Origin: Asterias amurensis
Taxonomy: Eukaryota; Echinodermata; Asteroidea; Forcipulatida; Asteriidae
DNA: 64,000 bases
Reading direction: 5' to 3'
Assembly: GCF_032118995.1 (NCBI RefSeq)
Contig: NC_092669.1
Span: 5,641,501 to 5,705,500, forward strand
The notes below the pieces were generated by a model. The model was not told the origin of the DNA and did no database searches. It worked only from the letters and a program-made list of their open reading frames with translations. The position numbers and the translations under genes were made by a program. Shown piece after piece: positions 43,056 to 54,320 of the stretch (positions are counted from its first letter, which is position 1; each line of letters opens with the position of its first letter).

Positions 43056-43763
43056 ATGCTGGCAATAAAGAAGTGGGCTGTCGCAATTGCAGTTTGTTCC
43101 ATCTTGTTTTGGTTGAATTTTGGCATTAATCGGAACTGGCAGAAAAGAGACGGTCCAAACCTACCTGATCTCGCAGTAACAAGCGGTCACAGCGTGACAC
43201 TGACCATCCACCTTGCAGCGACTCCTGTCATACTTAATCAGCTTTACTGCATTGCAATACGATCAGCAGCACTATTCTGGTCTCCGAAATTAGGACGCAT
43301 AGGACTTATAATGGACGCAGAGTCACAGAGAGACCATGAATTTGCTGCACGACTCAAAGCACAAGAGAAACTACTTGGGTTTACCTTCGAGATAATGTAT
43401 CAGCCGCTACCGCCATCGGGGTTCAGCTATTTTACCTCCATGAATCACATCTCTGGGAAGTCAGCTAGTTACAACAGGCAACTTTGGAATAGCTTCTTCA
43501 TGGACGAGTACGTCACTACATCAATTGTGGCGTGGACGGACGGCGATGTAATGTTCACCTCCCCAGTCATTCCGGAAAGCATCCTCAACGGTGACAAAAT
43601 CCGAACCTTTGCCGAGCCTGGCTTCGTTCATAGTAAACCTGCTGAATCCACTGCGTTTATTGCTCTTGGGAAGAAGGCGGTTGCTCAGTTCACGTGTTTT
43701 CCTCTGTACCTGTGGCGGGATACCATAACGAACTGCCGGAATCACATTCTAAAACACATGAAG
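43056..43763 (+). CDS. Putative type II membrane glycosyltransferase, exon 1
   Basis: Encodes residues 1-236. From ATG 43056 (TCACCATGC), just after a likely acceptor at 43039, a short basic tail (MLAIKKW) precedes a membrane helix of about 16 residues (AVAIAVCSILFWLNFGI), the layout of a Golgi signal-anchor enzyme. The lumenal part contains VAWTDGDVMFTSPVIP; a DGD after a hydrophobic strand is a good candidate metal- and nucleotide-sugar-binding DXD motif of a GT-A fold. The exon ends ...KHMK|GTATTT in phase 0. The frame is open further upstream to 42939, but that part looks like intron. No specific family is recognised, so donor and acceptor are unknown. Confidence 0.75.
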
Positions 43764-44467
43764 GTATTTAAAAAGTAAAACAATTACCAGTTTTATAACC
43801 AAATCTTGAATTATTCTGTGACCTTAATATCGGGTCTGGAGCCAATATGGAAGGGAATTTGGACAAGGTTCCTTTGTATGAATTTAGGTTGTGTCCTAAA
43901 GCTAGGAGGTTAACTTAGAACAAAAACATACATTGCTAAAGCCTAATCACACAGTTTGGTTTTCTTTTAAAGGAGTAAATAAAAAGACATACTTGGCAAT
44001 GCAATTAATTAAAGTTTTTTCAGGAATCTCCATCAAAAAACTTAATTCTATCTTCCCTACCAAGAATTTCATAGTATTGATCAATAAGATAAGCCAACAT
44101 CTCAGGTCGTTGTACAAGGGGCACTCAAGCAGAAAATGTTACTCTATTTCAACGTCAAGGTGACAATGCGAGCAAATTCTTTGGTGTGACTTTAACCCAA
44201 TATACCTTCCTCAATAAGTAGCTTGTGTGTAGAGCATTTAAAACGGGCCAAAGAATGGCGATAACAGGGTTTATTATTTAACCCAGTTTGAATATAACTC
44301 AAACTCAAAACTGGTTTTGAAGATAATTACGTAATTTTTGAACATAATACGTTTCACATTCCTTTGGCTAGATGGCCCAGGTATGTACTCGCTTAGCTTA
44401 GTATTAATCTCAAGGTATGCATGCTACAGTGCAGGGTTGGGACTCGTCCGAAATCCTAAGATTAATC

Positions 44468-44832
44468 TTAAAGGAACACGTTGCCTTGGATCGGTCGAGT
44501 TAGTCTTTGGAAAGCGTTTGTAACGGTTTGTTATTAAATGCATAGGTTAGAAATATGTTTTAAAAGTAGAATACAATGATCCGCACACATTTGCCTCGAA
44601 ATTGCGTGGTTTTCCTTTTACTTTGCGAACTAACACGGTCGGCCATTTATGAGAGTCCAAAATGTGACTCCACTAATGGCCGACCGTGTTTGTCGACGAG
44701 GTAAAAGAAAACCTCGAGTGATACTACTTGTGTGGATCATTATATTCTACTTTTAAGATATCTTTCTAACAAACGATCACAAACGCCCTTCAAAGACCAA
44801 CTGGACCGATCCCCTACAACGTGTTCCTTTAA
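44468..44832. mobile_element. TTAA-flanked MITE, family 3
   Basis: TTAAAGGAACACGTTGCCTT at the left and ACGTGTTCCTTTAA at the right, with inverted halves around 'ggccatttatgag...ctaatggcc'. It is a sister of 41542-41931. Confidence 0.75.
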
Positions 44833-44935
44833 GTTAGGAAGAGTTTGGTGCAATCGACGGCTGGCACACTACAGGAGCCTGAATCAAAATACTTTAATAG
44901 CTTGAGAAATACTGACGGTTTGTGGTTAAAGGGTC

Positions 44936-45287
44936 TATGTAACTTTTGTAGGACAAAAAACCAAATGTCCACAGATTTACACTAAACTTACACAGTTTGA
45001 AGATAATGATAGTAAAAAGCTTCCCTGAAAATAGTACGTGCTGAGCAGCTGTAGTTTTGGGGAAATCAGTAAAACAATGTCATGAAAATAATTTTCGTCT
45101 CATGAGACGAAAATTATTTTAATCATTTACAAACGTATTTTCATGACATTGCTTTACTCATTTCTCAAAAACTACAGAACCTAAGTAAGTGATATTTGAA
45201 GGGAAGCTTTCCACTATCATTATCTTCAAACCCTGTAAGTTAATGTAAAACTATGGACATTTTGAAAAAAGTACCCAAATCCTTTAA
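44936..45287. mobile_element. TTAA-flanked MITE, family 4 (complete)
   Basis: TTAAAGGGTCTATGTAAC at the left and GTACCCAAATCCTTTAA at the right. The halves are inverted copies meeting at a perfect palindrome ATTTTCGTCTCATGAGACGAAAAT-type centre near 45110. Other copies or pieces lie at 11617, 54161 and 56242. Confidence 0.75.
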
Positions 45288-45821
45288 GCCCTTAAGTTTG
45301 ATCAACTTTGAAGTGAGTTGTACATAATGGAATTCCTGTTTACCACTCAATGTAAACCTTAGCCTTAATCAAGGCTGTGTAGACAATAACTCTAGCTAAA
45401 ACCATAGAGCAAGGATAAACCTCAGCCGCCCGAATGCGATACAACCAGTCCCCTAGTCTTGGCCCAAGACTATGGTGCTTGATATTGGATAGTGTACTAC
45501 TCGCTGTTGAATCGCCAAAGCGCGCCCGCCACGGTATGATTTAGGTAATTGGACGGCTTGAAATCTAGACTATACTGGCAAGCTACCATAGTCTTGGACT
45601 TCTTGCAGCGCTGCGTGCACTGTGGGCGTTGCCGTATTATGTACATAAGGCCGTTGTCAAGGTTGTATGCATATTCAATAGTGTGAACAACATGGCAGCG
45701 CCCATCTGCATGGAGTCGGGCCACGGTCGGACGTACGGGACGAACGAGTGATACTTTGCCTGGCCAAAACGAAATGCAGGGATTTAAATTCAACATCTCC
45801 TTTTCCCAGAAAACCAAATAA
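45288..45821. other. Gene-free intronic stretch
   Basis: A minus-strand open frame of 106 codons (45497-45817) has no motif and no splice context; I do not call it. Confidence 0.35.
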
Positions 45822-45925
45822 TTAGCTGTTCCGACCTACCGTCGGAACAGGTATTGTTTTGGCGAGGTTTTAATTAGCTGTTCCGACCTACCGTCGGAAC
45901 AGGTATTGTTTTCGTCCAGTTTTTC
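45822..45925 (+). repeat. Tandem hairpin repeat, GTTCCGAC type
   Basis: Two ~59-base units, each containing the near-perfect palindrome CTGTTCCGACCTACCGTCGG-AACAG. Two diverged units of the same kind occur inverted at 14946-15037. Confidence 0.7.
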
Positions 45926-47369
45926 AAAACGTTTTAGAAACGTTGTTCTTGATTTCTGCCTAAACGCCATAGGTTTAATGCACGATTTTTATTTATTCGT
46001 AATCTTAGAAACGGTAGAAATCAAAGACTTTAGTTATATATGGAATCGAAGCTTAGCACGTGACCTAATCACTAAACGTGGTGTTGTTTAATTTCTTAAT
46101 CAATTAGCTGAGTTATAATGACATGAATATTTAATTAGGCAAATGAATATTTAATGTTAACACCATCTCCCAAAATAAACGTCCGATTTTCAAATTGTTT
46201 TCAGATTTTGATTCTCTGGGTATTAAAGTTGTACCAAATGAAGTAATTTTTTATGTCACGTCATCTTGAAATTATTTGTCATAAATTAATACACTTATTA
46301 TATAAGGAATAAAATCCCTCATTCTGTGTTGATGGATCGATTGGGGCCGCGGTTTACAGCGGGTGCTATTACCCAGGTGATCTGAGTTCGAAACCTCCCG
46401 GGAATATCGACTAAATCAATATTATAATGCATACATTTTACTTTTTTTTACAAAAAGAAATATGTACCTACATTAAAATCAGTACAACATGTTCTTATTT
46501 TTCAAATTTTTGGCTCATGAGATGCTTCTTTCCTGGAAAATAAAACGATTCTGATTTTGTCCTCGCGCAGCACGATCGTTAATGGGTGTACGCACTATGG
46601 AGGAAGTTGTACGTACATGTACATGGTTCTTCGATTTACGTACAACCACTTTTTCGCTAATAAATAGCGCTATTTTTGCAGTTTTTTCGCTCTATGTATG
46701 TTGTCAATCAACACAAAGTGCCAGCCTTTTTTTTCTAAACCTTATCACTGAAGACAAACCTATATGAAACATACAAACTTGTTTCTTTACTTATTTGGCT
46801 TCGATCAAAGGCATCATGTACGAGGAAAAGTGGATCGTGCATGGACGAATACACCTGCCTGAGATTTGGAAGTTTACACGGCATACACATTTTATAAATG
46901 ACCATCGAAATGGTAGTAGGCCTACTATCAATGCATGTAAAGACTGTAAGTGTCTTGTGGTGAATCATAAAGATGTAGTGTTAAGTGTATACTTGTAACT
47001 TTAACGCCTGGGATTTGGAATGATTTACGGGTGAAGTAACCTTGTTCGCACCGGGGACCAGTTGCCTAAACTAATTCCAGTATTTCGCTTTACTTTCGGA
47101 AATTAGACCATGACAAACAAAAACTCTTTGACAGGAATACAAAATAAGAGATTTTATTATGCTGGTCGACGTTTCTCTGGTGGTTGAGTGGCTCAATGTT
47201 ATAGAGCTGCTTATAATAAATAGGCAAAATATTTTGCTTTATAAAACTGCAGAAATTGAGCAGAATACCTGGATTCACAACTTGTAGTTTGTACATGAGG
47301 AATGGTATTTGCTGTGTTGAGCTGCTTTTTGTGTTTAGTTTGGTCTGGTCCTGGGCCAATGGCTTTAAA
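45926..47369. other. Gene-free intronic stretch with a tRNA-like relic
   Basis: At ~46340-46405 a B-box-like GAGTTCGAAACCTC follows a weak A-box-like stretch; it is probably a decayed SINE or tRNA fragment. Nothing else recognised. Confidence 0.3.
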
Positions 47370-48010
47370 AAGAAAGAATCGCAGCGCTTACGTAATCAGG
47401 GAATTGTGCTTACGCTAAAAGCGTATTTAACATCTGGGCACACATGGAATGTGTTCTTGGTGAGCGTGACAATTCGCAACAAAAAATCTGCTGCGATTAC
47501 TATTGTGCTCAACTCCTCCGTAACATTCACTGCAAAAACAGTGACTTAAAAATTTGGTTTGCTTTCGCAGGATAACCGTGCTTTTCTTGTGCAAAATAGG
47601 CCTGGGCAACTAGTGTGGTTTAGTGTTTAAGTCGCGACTACAAATTAGTATTAGAGTCGTGACTGTTTTTCCCCAATTCGTTAAAAATTGTGCCTACACG
47701 TTGAATACAAAAAAAGTCCCGACTAGTCGAGTAGTAAATTCACTAGTCACCACGGCTTATTATGATGGGAACTTGCATAATGACAAATCCTGTGGGAATG
47801 GGCCCAATGTCATGCTCTGCTCTGGAAGCAAATATTCAGTGCTTAGCACAGAAGCAGTGAATTTTGCGCTTACGTCAAGCGAAATAGACTGCTAAGCAGG
47901 GATTTTTTTTTTTTTTTTTTGCTTCCAAGCTCGCATTTTGTATTCCGCGCTTGCACAGTAAGCGGGAAAATGGTGATCGTAAGCGCAGAGTTTGGTGGCC
48001 GTTAAGAGTT
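47370..48010. repeat. GCGCTTACG/CGTAAGCGC-type interspersed repeat
   Basis: Words such as 'cgcagcgcttacgtaatcag', 'gcttacgctaaaagcgtatt', 'gcgcttacgtcaagcg' and 'gatcgtaagcgcagagtttg' recur in both orientations. The same words occur at 57930-58260. Small open frames here are not genes. Confidence 0.5.
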
Positions 48011-48559
48011 CAGTGAAATCCACTCGTTCTAGATCAAGCATCAAACCAACGACCAAATACAAGGATTTTATCCTTAAAAGTAGTTTGTCACATGAAAATG
48101 GACTCTAAGAATACTGCATTGAACTCAAGAAACCAACAAATCAAACAATCCTGAGTAAAATAATAGTTTTTTGCATTTGTTCAACTTTTTAATTGAACTT
48201 TTTTAGATAAACATTTCAACTGAACATTTGACTAGTAAAAATATGTCGATACAGGAAAGACCACCCATCTTACATACCGCCTTCTATTGACCAGTTAAAA
48301 TATATATTGAAACAAAGCATAGTATTAATTTGTACACGGTTTTTTCCAGCCTATTCTCCTGAACCATATCGTCAAAAGAGTTAAATCATAGGTCAAATTG
48401 AAGCTTAGAACCTAAGCTCAATTCCTAATGTAATTTTGTTTTTAAATTCTTAATTAATTAACCACGTGACCCTCATTTGCATATTTAATTGGCAAATCTT
48501 TGTAACACCATATCTCAAGAAGTACAGTGCCGATTTGTCACCTGTTTGTAGTTTAGGCC

Positions 48560-48750
48560 TCTGTTGGAATTATTTGGCGCGTAGTGGCGCAAACAAGTTG
48601 CCACTGGGCGTCAAGTGGCGCCATGTGGCGCGAAATCTCATTGGCGCAACATTCCTGTGGATTCCAATAGGCGGATTGTTTGCGCCAAAGGGCGATACAC
48701 TTGGCGGACACTTGGCGCTGATTGCTCGATGCAAGTGGCGCGACGAAAGT
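48560..48750 (+). repeat. Cluster of TGGCGC words
   Basis: About nine TTGGCGC/GTGGCGC/TTGGCGG words occur within 190 bases, one forming TTTGCGCCAAA. A 211-codon frame (48466-49101) crosses it, but has no domain and a biased composition from the repeat. Confidence 0.5.
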
Positions 48751-49813
48751 TTCAAACATTTTGAAATTTGTTTGCCGCCACATTCAAATTTGGTGCCGTT
48801 ACGGGCCACCACGAGCCAGTTGGGAGGCAGTTTGAGCCACTACAAGCCACTAGGTACGTTGTTGGCGACACTAGGCACCACAGTAAATTGCAATTTGTAT
48901 GTATTCAACACACCGCTATCACTCACAATCCTAGCCCGTGAGCCGCGATGTGAGACTGACTGTGGAAACGAGCGTTCGTGTGCTTCCTTGGGTGACAGCG
49001 TGGTGTGCTATTTAAAGACAGTGGGGTGGGGGCGGAACAAGGAGTTGCATAAGGGCATCGCATTCGTTCGGCTGTGGTTATGCACATTTTTAGCTTTGTA
49101 GTAAGCAAACTAATTTATTACACAGCCTTGATCAAGGCTATGTAAACCTGTGATTTAGCATGCATAATATTTACATTGCTCTATGCACAAAGGAAAACAA
49201 CCATTCACACAGGAATGCGTCATTGGGTGTACGCCAATTCCCTTTTTAAAATAAAAGCTTCAGTTTGGTCTACTTCGTTCTTACAAGTAAACAGCTGAAC
49301 AATATAATAGTATAGGCTTTAGTAACGTATCGAAAATTCTCAAAAGCAGGTACGGCTTAAGATCTTATAGATGCCTACGAATAATAAAAGCAAATTTAGA
49401 AGCTTTGTCAAGAAGATTCTTGTTGTTCAGTTTAAAGGGGCCAGATGATTGATAAATTACACCAAAATATGTATAGATCACCACACTTTCAATTTCTTTT
49501 TATAGACAAAATTAATATTACAGGTATGCCCATTCCGAAACATATAAATCAGATAAGCAGTTATCCCGTTGAATTGTCAGAGTCTTTCTCACTACTGATA
49601 TTGTGTCGCACTGCTGCAACACTTTAAGCTCACACAATCTTTCAAGTAACACCCTTTTACACAACAAGTTGAACATACAAATGGGCCTTCGTGATGACGT
49701 CATCAGTATTTTAATTACATGAATTCATTATATTAATGATTATTTCAAAAGTCCTAACGCCTAGAATTGAGTTTTTTTCACAGCAGGCTCTCTTTTTTTC
49801 TTTATTGTTTTAG

Positions 49814-50380
49814 GTAAAAGAGTTCGAGGAAGCATTCGTCAAGTTCCGTGGATACGAGTCCTTTCCAGTAAATATCTTTTTCTCGTACGCATTTTACTTC
49901 GAGCATGATCGTTACGATTGGCACATTCGGCTCCCACCAACAATGTCTCTGCAACAGTACAACAGGGAGTTTGTGTCGCCAGGTTTTGGCTTTGAAATCG
50001 CCGACTTAACACCAGAAGTGTGCAACACTATGCACAAACCCTACTTCGATCCTGAGCGTATAATTAGTCCTTTACAGGGCTACTGTACGTCTATGCACTA
50101 CATTGGTAAACGACCTGAAAAATGTAAACAATTTCGAGGTAAAACGGACTTTCAGGTTTTCGAACCAAGACGGTACGAGAAATGTACGATTGCCGAATGG
50201 TGTGATGGAGCAAGCGAAAACAGGGCAGCATGTGCCGCAGTCAGTGATGCTTATTATAAGAATGTTGCAAAATACGTCCAATGGGGACTCTTTACTTTTG
50301 ATCTAAAAAAAATATCAAATGTTGAAAAGGCAGCCATGGAAATGGGTATTACTTGCCGCAAGTTTGAAACGTTAAATTAG
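49814..50380 (+). CDS. Putative type II membrane glycosyltransferase, exon 2
   Basis: Encodes residues 237-424 and the stop. After the acceptor at 49813 the frame runs VKEFEEAFVKFRGYESFPVN and on, in frame with ATG 49943, which is internal. It contains FEHDRYDWHIRLPP and a Cys-rich C-terminal half with about ten cysteines (for example CTIAEWCDG and CAAVSDAYY), as expected of a disulfide-bonded lumenal domain. The full protein would be 424 residues. An alternative is a different secreted or Golgi enzyme; the DGD motif in exon 1 is the only catalytic hint. Confidence 0.72.
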   Translation, partial: VKEFEEAFVKFRGYESFPVNIFFSYAFYFEHDRYDWHIRLPPTMSLQQYNREFVSPGFGFEIADLTPEVCNTMHKPYFDPERIISPLQGYCTSMHYIGKRPEKCKQFRGKTDFQVFEPRRYEKCTIAEWCDGASENRAACAAVSDAYYKNVAKYVQWGLFTFDLKKISNVEKAAMEMGITCRKFETLN

Positions 50381-50462
50381 GGAGGTTTACATGCACAGAA
50401 CGTAGTTACGAAGTGTTTTAAAACGTTTGCTTATCGTTTATGTTGTGCTTTTTAAACCTGCA

Positions 50463-50990
50463 TTCATAAATACCTCAGACAGTTTCGCTATTCCTATTCG
50501 TGGAGAGCGCGTCACGTGGGTGTGAATAAACCTTTGTTTATGACCGGTTAAAAGTGTAAATTCACCTGTTCTTATAAGACAGTTTCTTCATTCCTATTGG
50601 TCGAGAGCAACGGCTGAAACAGTTGTGCCACATCACGCGATACGCGCGACGCGCACAGCATTCCCTTATAAGGAGTTGTTTACCCGAGGGCGGCGGAGGG
50701 CTTTACCATTTCATAGCTGGAGGGGTGTTGTGTTGAAAGAAATCATTTAACAATTATAATTTTTGCATTTATTTTACCTTTTGACCAAAAAGTGATGATG
50801 TTTTTGACCGAAAAGGTATTTATGAATGGGAATCAAAGTGTGTTGAATCGGTTTTCAACTATGTGGTTTAAACCCGCCGAGGCCTGGTTCTTTATAATTA
50901 CCTCGACTTCGTCTCGGTAAAATTATAAAGAACCAGGCCTCGTTGGGATTAAACCACTAGTTGAAAACCTCTTCACCACACATTGATTCC
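50463..50990. mobile_element. Hairpin-ended repeat, family 5
   Basis: Starts 'ttcataaatacctcagacag', with 'agcgcgtcacgtgggtgtg' inside, and ends in a long hairpin: 'ccgaggcctggttctttata' (50878) pairs with 'tataaagaaccaggcctcg' (50925). It shares its start, middle and hairpin ending with 61693-62195, though the hairpin sequence differs. Confidence 0.6.
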
Positions 50991-50993
50991 CTT

Positions 50994-51250
50994 TTAAAGG
51001 CAGTAGACACTATTGGTGATTACTCAAAATAATTATCAGCATAAAACCGTTCCTGGTAACGAGTAATGGGGAGAGGTTGGTAGTATAAAACATTGTGAGA
51101 AACGGCTTCCTCTGAAGTGGAGTATTTTTCGAGAAAGAAGTAATTTTCCCTGAATTTGATTTCAAGACCTCAAGTTTAGAATTTGAGGTCTCGAAATCAA
51201 GCAGCTGTAAGCACACAACTTCGTATATGACAAGGGTGTTTTTTCTTTCA
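50994..51250. repeat. MITE family 1, left two thirds
   Basis: TTTTAAAGGCAGTAGACACT start, the 'gacctcaag...ttgaggtctcgaaatc' palindrome and 'cacacaacttcgtatatgac', then truncated. Confidence 0.65.
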
Positions 51251-51990
51251 TATTGTGACGAAAATGTCCCAACAAATTTGTGATTTCGTCAGGCTTACCT
51301 TTGAGCTACTCTACTTTAAATGTACTATATTTCCAGCATTATTTCCATAATTTTCAATGGATTAAGAGGTATTTCCGATGTATAAATCCACTGGTGTGTA
51401 GCGATGACATTTACACACGTGTGTTATGTTGTACACATGTCAGATACTGTTTATATTAAATCTAACATGGCAACTGCCGTTGTTTGTTCTCAACTTTGCT
51501 GTCATTGGTTGGAAGCTGGTTGATGATTTTCTAGTTTGTGAATAGCCACAAAAACACCTTACTTTATGAGTGTAGATTTACAGCAGGCCCGCGAGAACGG
51601 GGGGTGCTGTGGGTGATGCAGCACCCCTACCAAAAATGAAGGGGGTGCTGGAGTATTCTATAGCACCCTTACTTTTCGAACGTTGGTTGTAACATAATAC
51701 CTATCTTTAATTTACCCCTAAAATCCCTGAGTTAAAATGTGTAACACTTTACAACAAATCGTTTTTTAACTCCCACTATTTAGCCGGCGCCGCAACGCTA
51801 AACTCATGCAGCAAGGATAATTATGTAAATTCAGAACTGTTTTTAAAAACACACCATACATGTACAATGCCATGCGTGAGGAGGAAGGGAGACGTCAAGC
51901 TGTCTGTATGTCGATCGCGATGTTGTAAAGTCCGTACACTGCCGCAAGGAAAAAACTCTTCATATAATGTTAAAGCCATTGTACGCAGCC
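51251..51990. other. Gene-free stretch
   Basis: No gene recognised. 'gggtgctgtgggtgatgcag' and 'gggggtgctggagtatt' near 51600-51650 are locally G-rich. Confidence 0.3.
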
Positions 51991-51997
51991 CCTTAAG

Positions 51998-52110
51998 GGA
52001 CATTATCTCGTGCGCACGAGATAATATCTCGTGCGCACGACATATTATCTCGTGCGCACGACATAATTATCTCGTCCGCACGACATATTATCTCGTGCGC
52101 ACGACATAAT
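51998..52110 (+). repeat. Tandem array of TATCTCGTGCGCACGA palindromes
   Basis: Five ~23-26-base units, each a near-perfect palindrome centred on CGTGCGCACG; one unit has a C-for-G change (cgtccgcacg). The whole block can fold on itself in many registers. Confidence 0.85.
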
Positions 52111-52164
52111 TCTGGATTCTATTGGAAGCAGGCAGTGTCGTCGTCATGGGCGCCGCCATTGTTA

Positions 52165-53270
52165 TCATAGCACACATTCAGAACAACGTCAAGGAGATTG
52201 GAAAGACGAAATACAACTGTTTAAACTTAAAGAAGCCTGTAATCATCGTGTACTGTGTAAGTGTCCAGGCATAGTTTTGAGTAAGTTATTGTACTTTTTC
52301 TGTGTTTATTTTCTTTAACATTGTACTTAAAGTTTATAATTTGATAGAGTTAATTACTCCGACAAGTGTAGTGCAGCAATGCGGTGCATGCAGCAGAGTA
52401 GGGGGGGGGCTGGCGACGCTAGAGCACGGCATAAGAGGCCACTCTGCCTGCCCCGATTTTACAGGCCCCCGGGAGTTGTGAAAATGTTTAATCACTTTTG
52501 TTTGTGGTGGCCTAACTTCACTTTTAGTAGAGCTTCACAAAGAGACTAATCTCAGTTGTAAAGAATGTGTTTAGTGATACAGGAATTTCAGAGACTATGA
52601 AAAATGTGAATTTCTGCAGAAATTGTCATTTGACTTGGCAAAGCCAATAGGCAAACCGTAGCTAGAAGTAAAGTAAATTAATTTCGATGGCGGCTTTTTG
52701 GATATAAACTTAACTCAGTTTTGTTTACTTAGCTAGGCAGTCTTCATGTTGCATAAACCCTTTGGGACCTTTCTGAAAACTCTTAAATAAAACTATTAAT
52801 TTCAGATCTTAATGATTGTTTGCAATTTCCTGAATCTGTGTATGATGATTTTTTGTGCACACAGTGTAAGAGACTGTCCACACTGATTAGCCTATGTGAC
52901 TTTTATTAGTGTAAAAGCATAACAGTACCTTATTAAGTTTTCCCTTTTTCGTATTCATTTTTTCAACAGGATGACATTCGACCCTCAAGGAATGCTCGTG
53001 TGCCCTCCGGACGCTTAAACATTCGTGTCAGGACTAACTGTTTGCTACCAAAGATTCACCTTGCAATGTTTTTTCAGAGAGAGTGAGTTGAAATTGCCAG
53101 GGAAGAATGTTGATTCAGGAAGGCAATCCCCTTGTGACGAAGATGTGCATGAACTATGCTGTGCTGTCATGAAAGAGAATGGACTCGAGTTCTCAGAAGA
53201 TTCTGATTCGGCAATACATGTATACAGGGAACCCAGCAGTTCCATTTCTGGTTTATCTTGTGGCTATTAA
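52165..53270 (+). CDS. Doubtful exon cluster of an unknown gene
   Basis: Three short coding-like pieces. 52173-52280 reads ...QGDWKDEIQLFKLKEACNHR and ends near a donor-like GAG|TAAGTT (non-GT). 52806-52905 reads DCLQFPESVYDDF with CTQCKRL, a C-X2-C pair. 52971-53270 follows a pyrimidine-rich acceptor (TTTTTCAACAG) and includes SELKLPGKNVDSGRQSPCDE and an acidic Ser-rich end. They do not join in one clean reading, and one donor is not canonical. This could be a decayed gene, a transposon-derived ORF or chance. Confidence 0.22.
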
Positions 53271-53533
53271 TCAGAATTGGTTATTGGCCTACACTGAGAA
53301 ATAACTATTCAAAACATTTTTTTCCTCAACATTTGCTATTGTTGCTCCCCTTTTTATCGAACTCTGCGCAACTTGATTTGCAGGAAATAAAAACCAGCAC
53401 AGCAGTAGAAAAACCTTTTGGGGGGATTTTATTTTGTATTGTCAACAAACAAATTATAGGACCACAAAGACTTTCAAGTGTATATTGTTAATACTTTAAT
53501 GACAACGTGTCACACTTTTAACAACCTTGATAC

Positions 53534-53908
53534 TTAAAGGGAAGGTACACGTTTGGTAATGTCATAGACAAGTCTTCTCACTTGTTGTATCCCATCATAA
53601 CCATAAAATAACAAGCCTGTGAAAATTTGGGCTCAATTGGTCAACGAAGTTGCGAGAAAATGATGAAAGAAAAAACACCCTTGTTGGGCGAATTTGTTTG
53701 CTTTCAGATAAGAATAAAAGACTTCTAGCTAGAAGTATTTTATTATTTAAGTGAGAAATAACCTTTTTTCTCAAAACTACATAACTTCAAAGGAAGTAGT
53801 TTCCCACAATGTTTTATATTATCAACAGCTCTCCAATGCTCGTTACCAAGTCAGTTTTTAAGTTAATATTTGTTTTGAGTAATTACCAAACGTGTGCCTT
53901 CCCTTTAA
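53534..53908. mobile_element. TTAA-flanked MITE, family 2
   Basis: TTAAAGGGAAGGTACACGTT at the left and ACGTGTGCCTTCCCTTTAA at the right, well matched inverted ends. Non-coding. Confidence 0.75.
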
Positions 53909-54160
53909 ACAAACTTTTGCTAATTCTTGCCCAACAAACAAATATTTAGGAACACTTCATTATTGTTTTCTTGAGGTATGCTCGGTTTAATTTTTGAGAG
54001 TGGTTTACCAAATTGACTAAAAATCTACTGTTTATTCACCAATATCAAAGTCAAAATTCATTGTACGAGCATGCAGATGATCGGCAATGTGTTGATTGAC
54101 AGTTCTTTCTATTGAGAAAAACAGTGTATGAAATTGTGACTAGTATAAATTAACCCCACT

Positions 54161-54320
54161 TTAATGGGTTTGGGTACTTTTTGTAGGACACAAAACACAA
54201 TTGCACAACTTCTCTTGGTAAATTATCAATTTGTTTCATCCTATTTCTTATCGGATAAGCGGGAAATAATGATTGTAATGTGCTTCACTGTAGGTTTTGA
54301 GCTCAGTTTTTGTTTTGTTT
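54161..54320. repeat. MITE family 4 fragment
   Basis: TTAATGGGTTTGGGTACTTT then 'tgtaggacacaaaac', matching the family 4 end; the remainder is lost or diverged. Confidence 0.4.

Larger units (their letters stand above)
43764..49813 (+). other. Intron of the putative glycosyltransferase gene (6.05 kb)
   Basis: Donor AAG|GTATTT and acceptor TTTATTGTTTTAG|GTAAAA. Both flanking exons are in phase 0 and join in frame. The intron is filled with repeats: MITEs at 44468 and 44936, hairpin repeats at 45822, a GCGCTTACG-type repeat at 47370-48010 and a TGGCGC cluster at 48560-48750. Confidence 0.65.

Noticed and set aside
45497..45817. 106-codon minus-strand frame
   Set aside because: No motif, no splice context, and it lies in a repeat-filled intron.
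46340..46405. tRNA-like sequence with GAGTTCGAAACCTC
   Set aside because: The A box and stems are too degraded to call a tRNA gene.
48466..49101. 211-codon frame in the intron at 48 kb
   Set aside because: Its composition comes from the TGGCGC word cluster; no recognisable domain and no splice sites.
51867..52109. 80-codon frame with ISCARD/ISCARH repeats
   Set aside because: Translation of the CGTGCGCACG palindrome array, not a protein.
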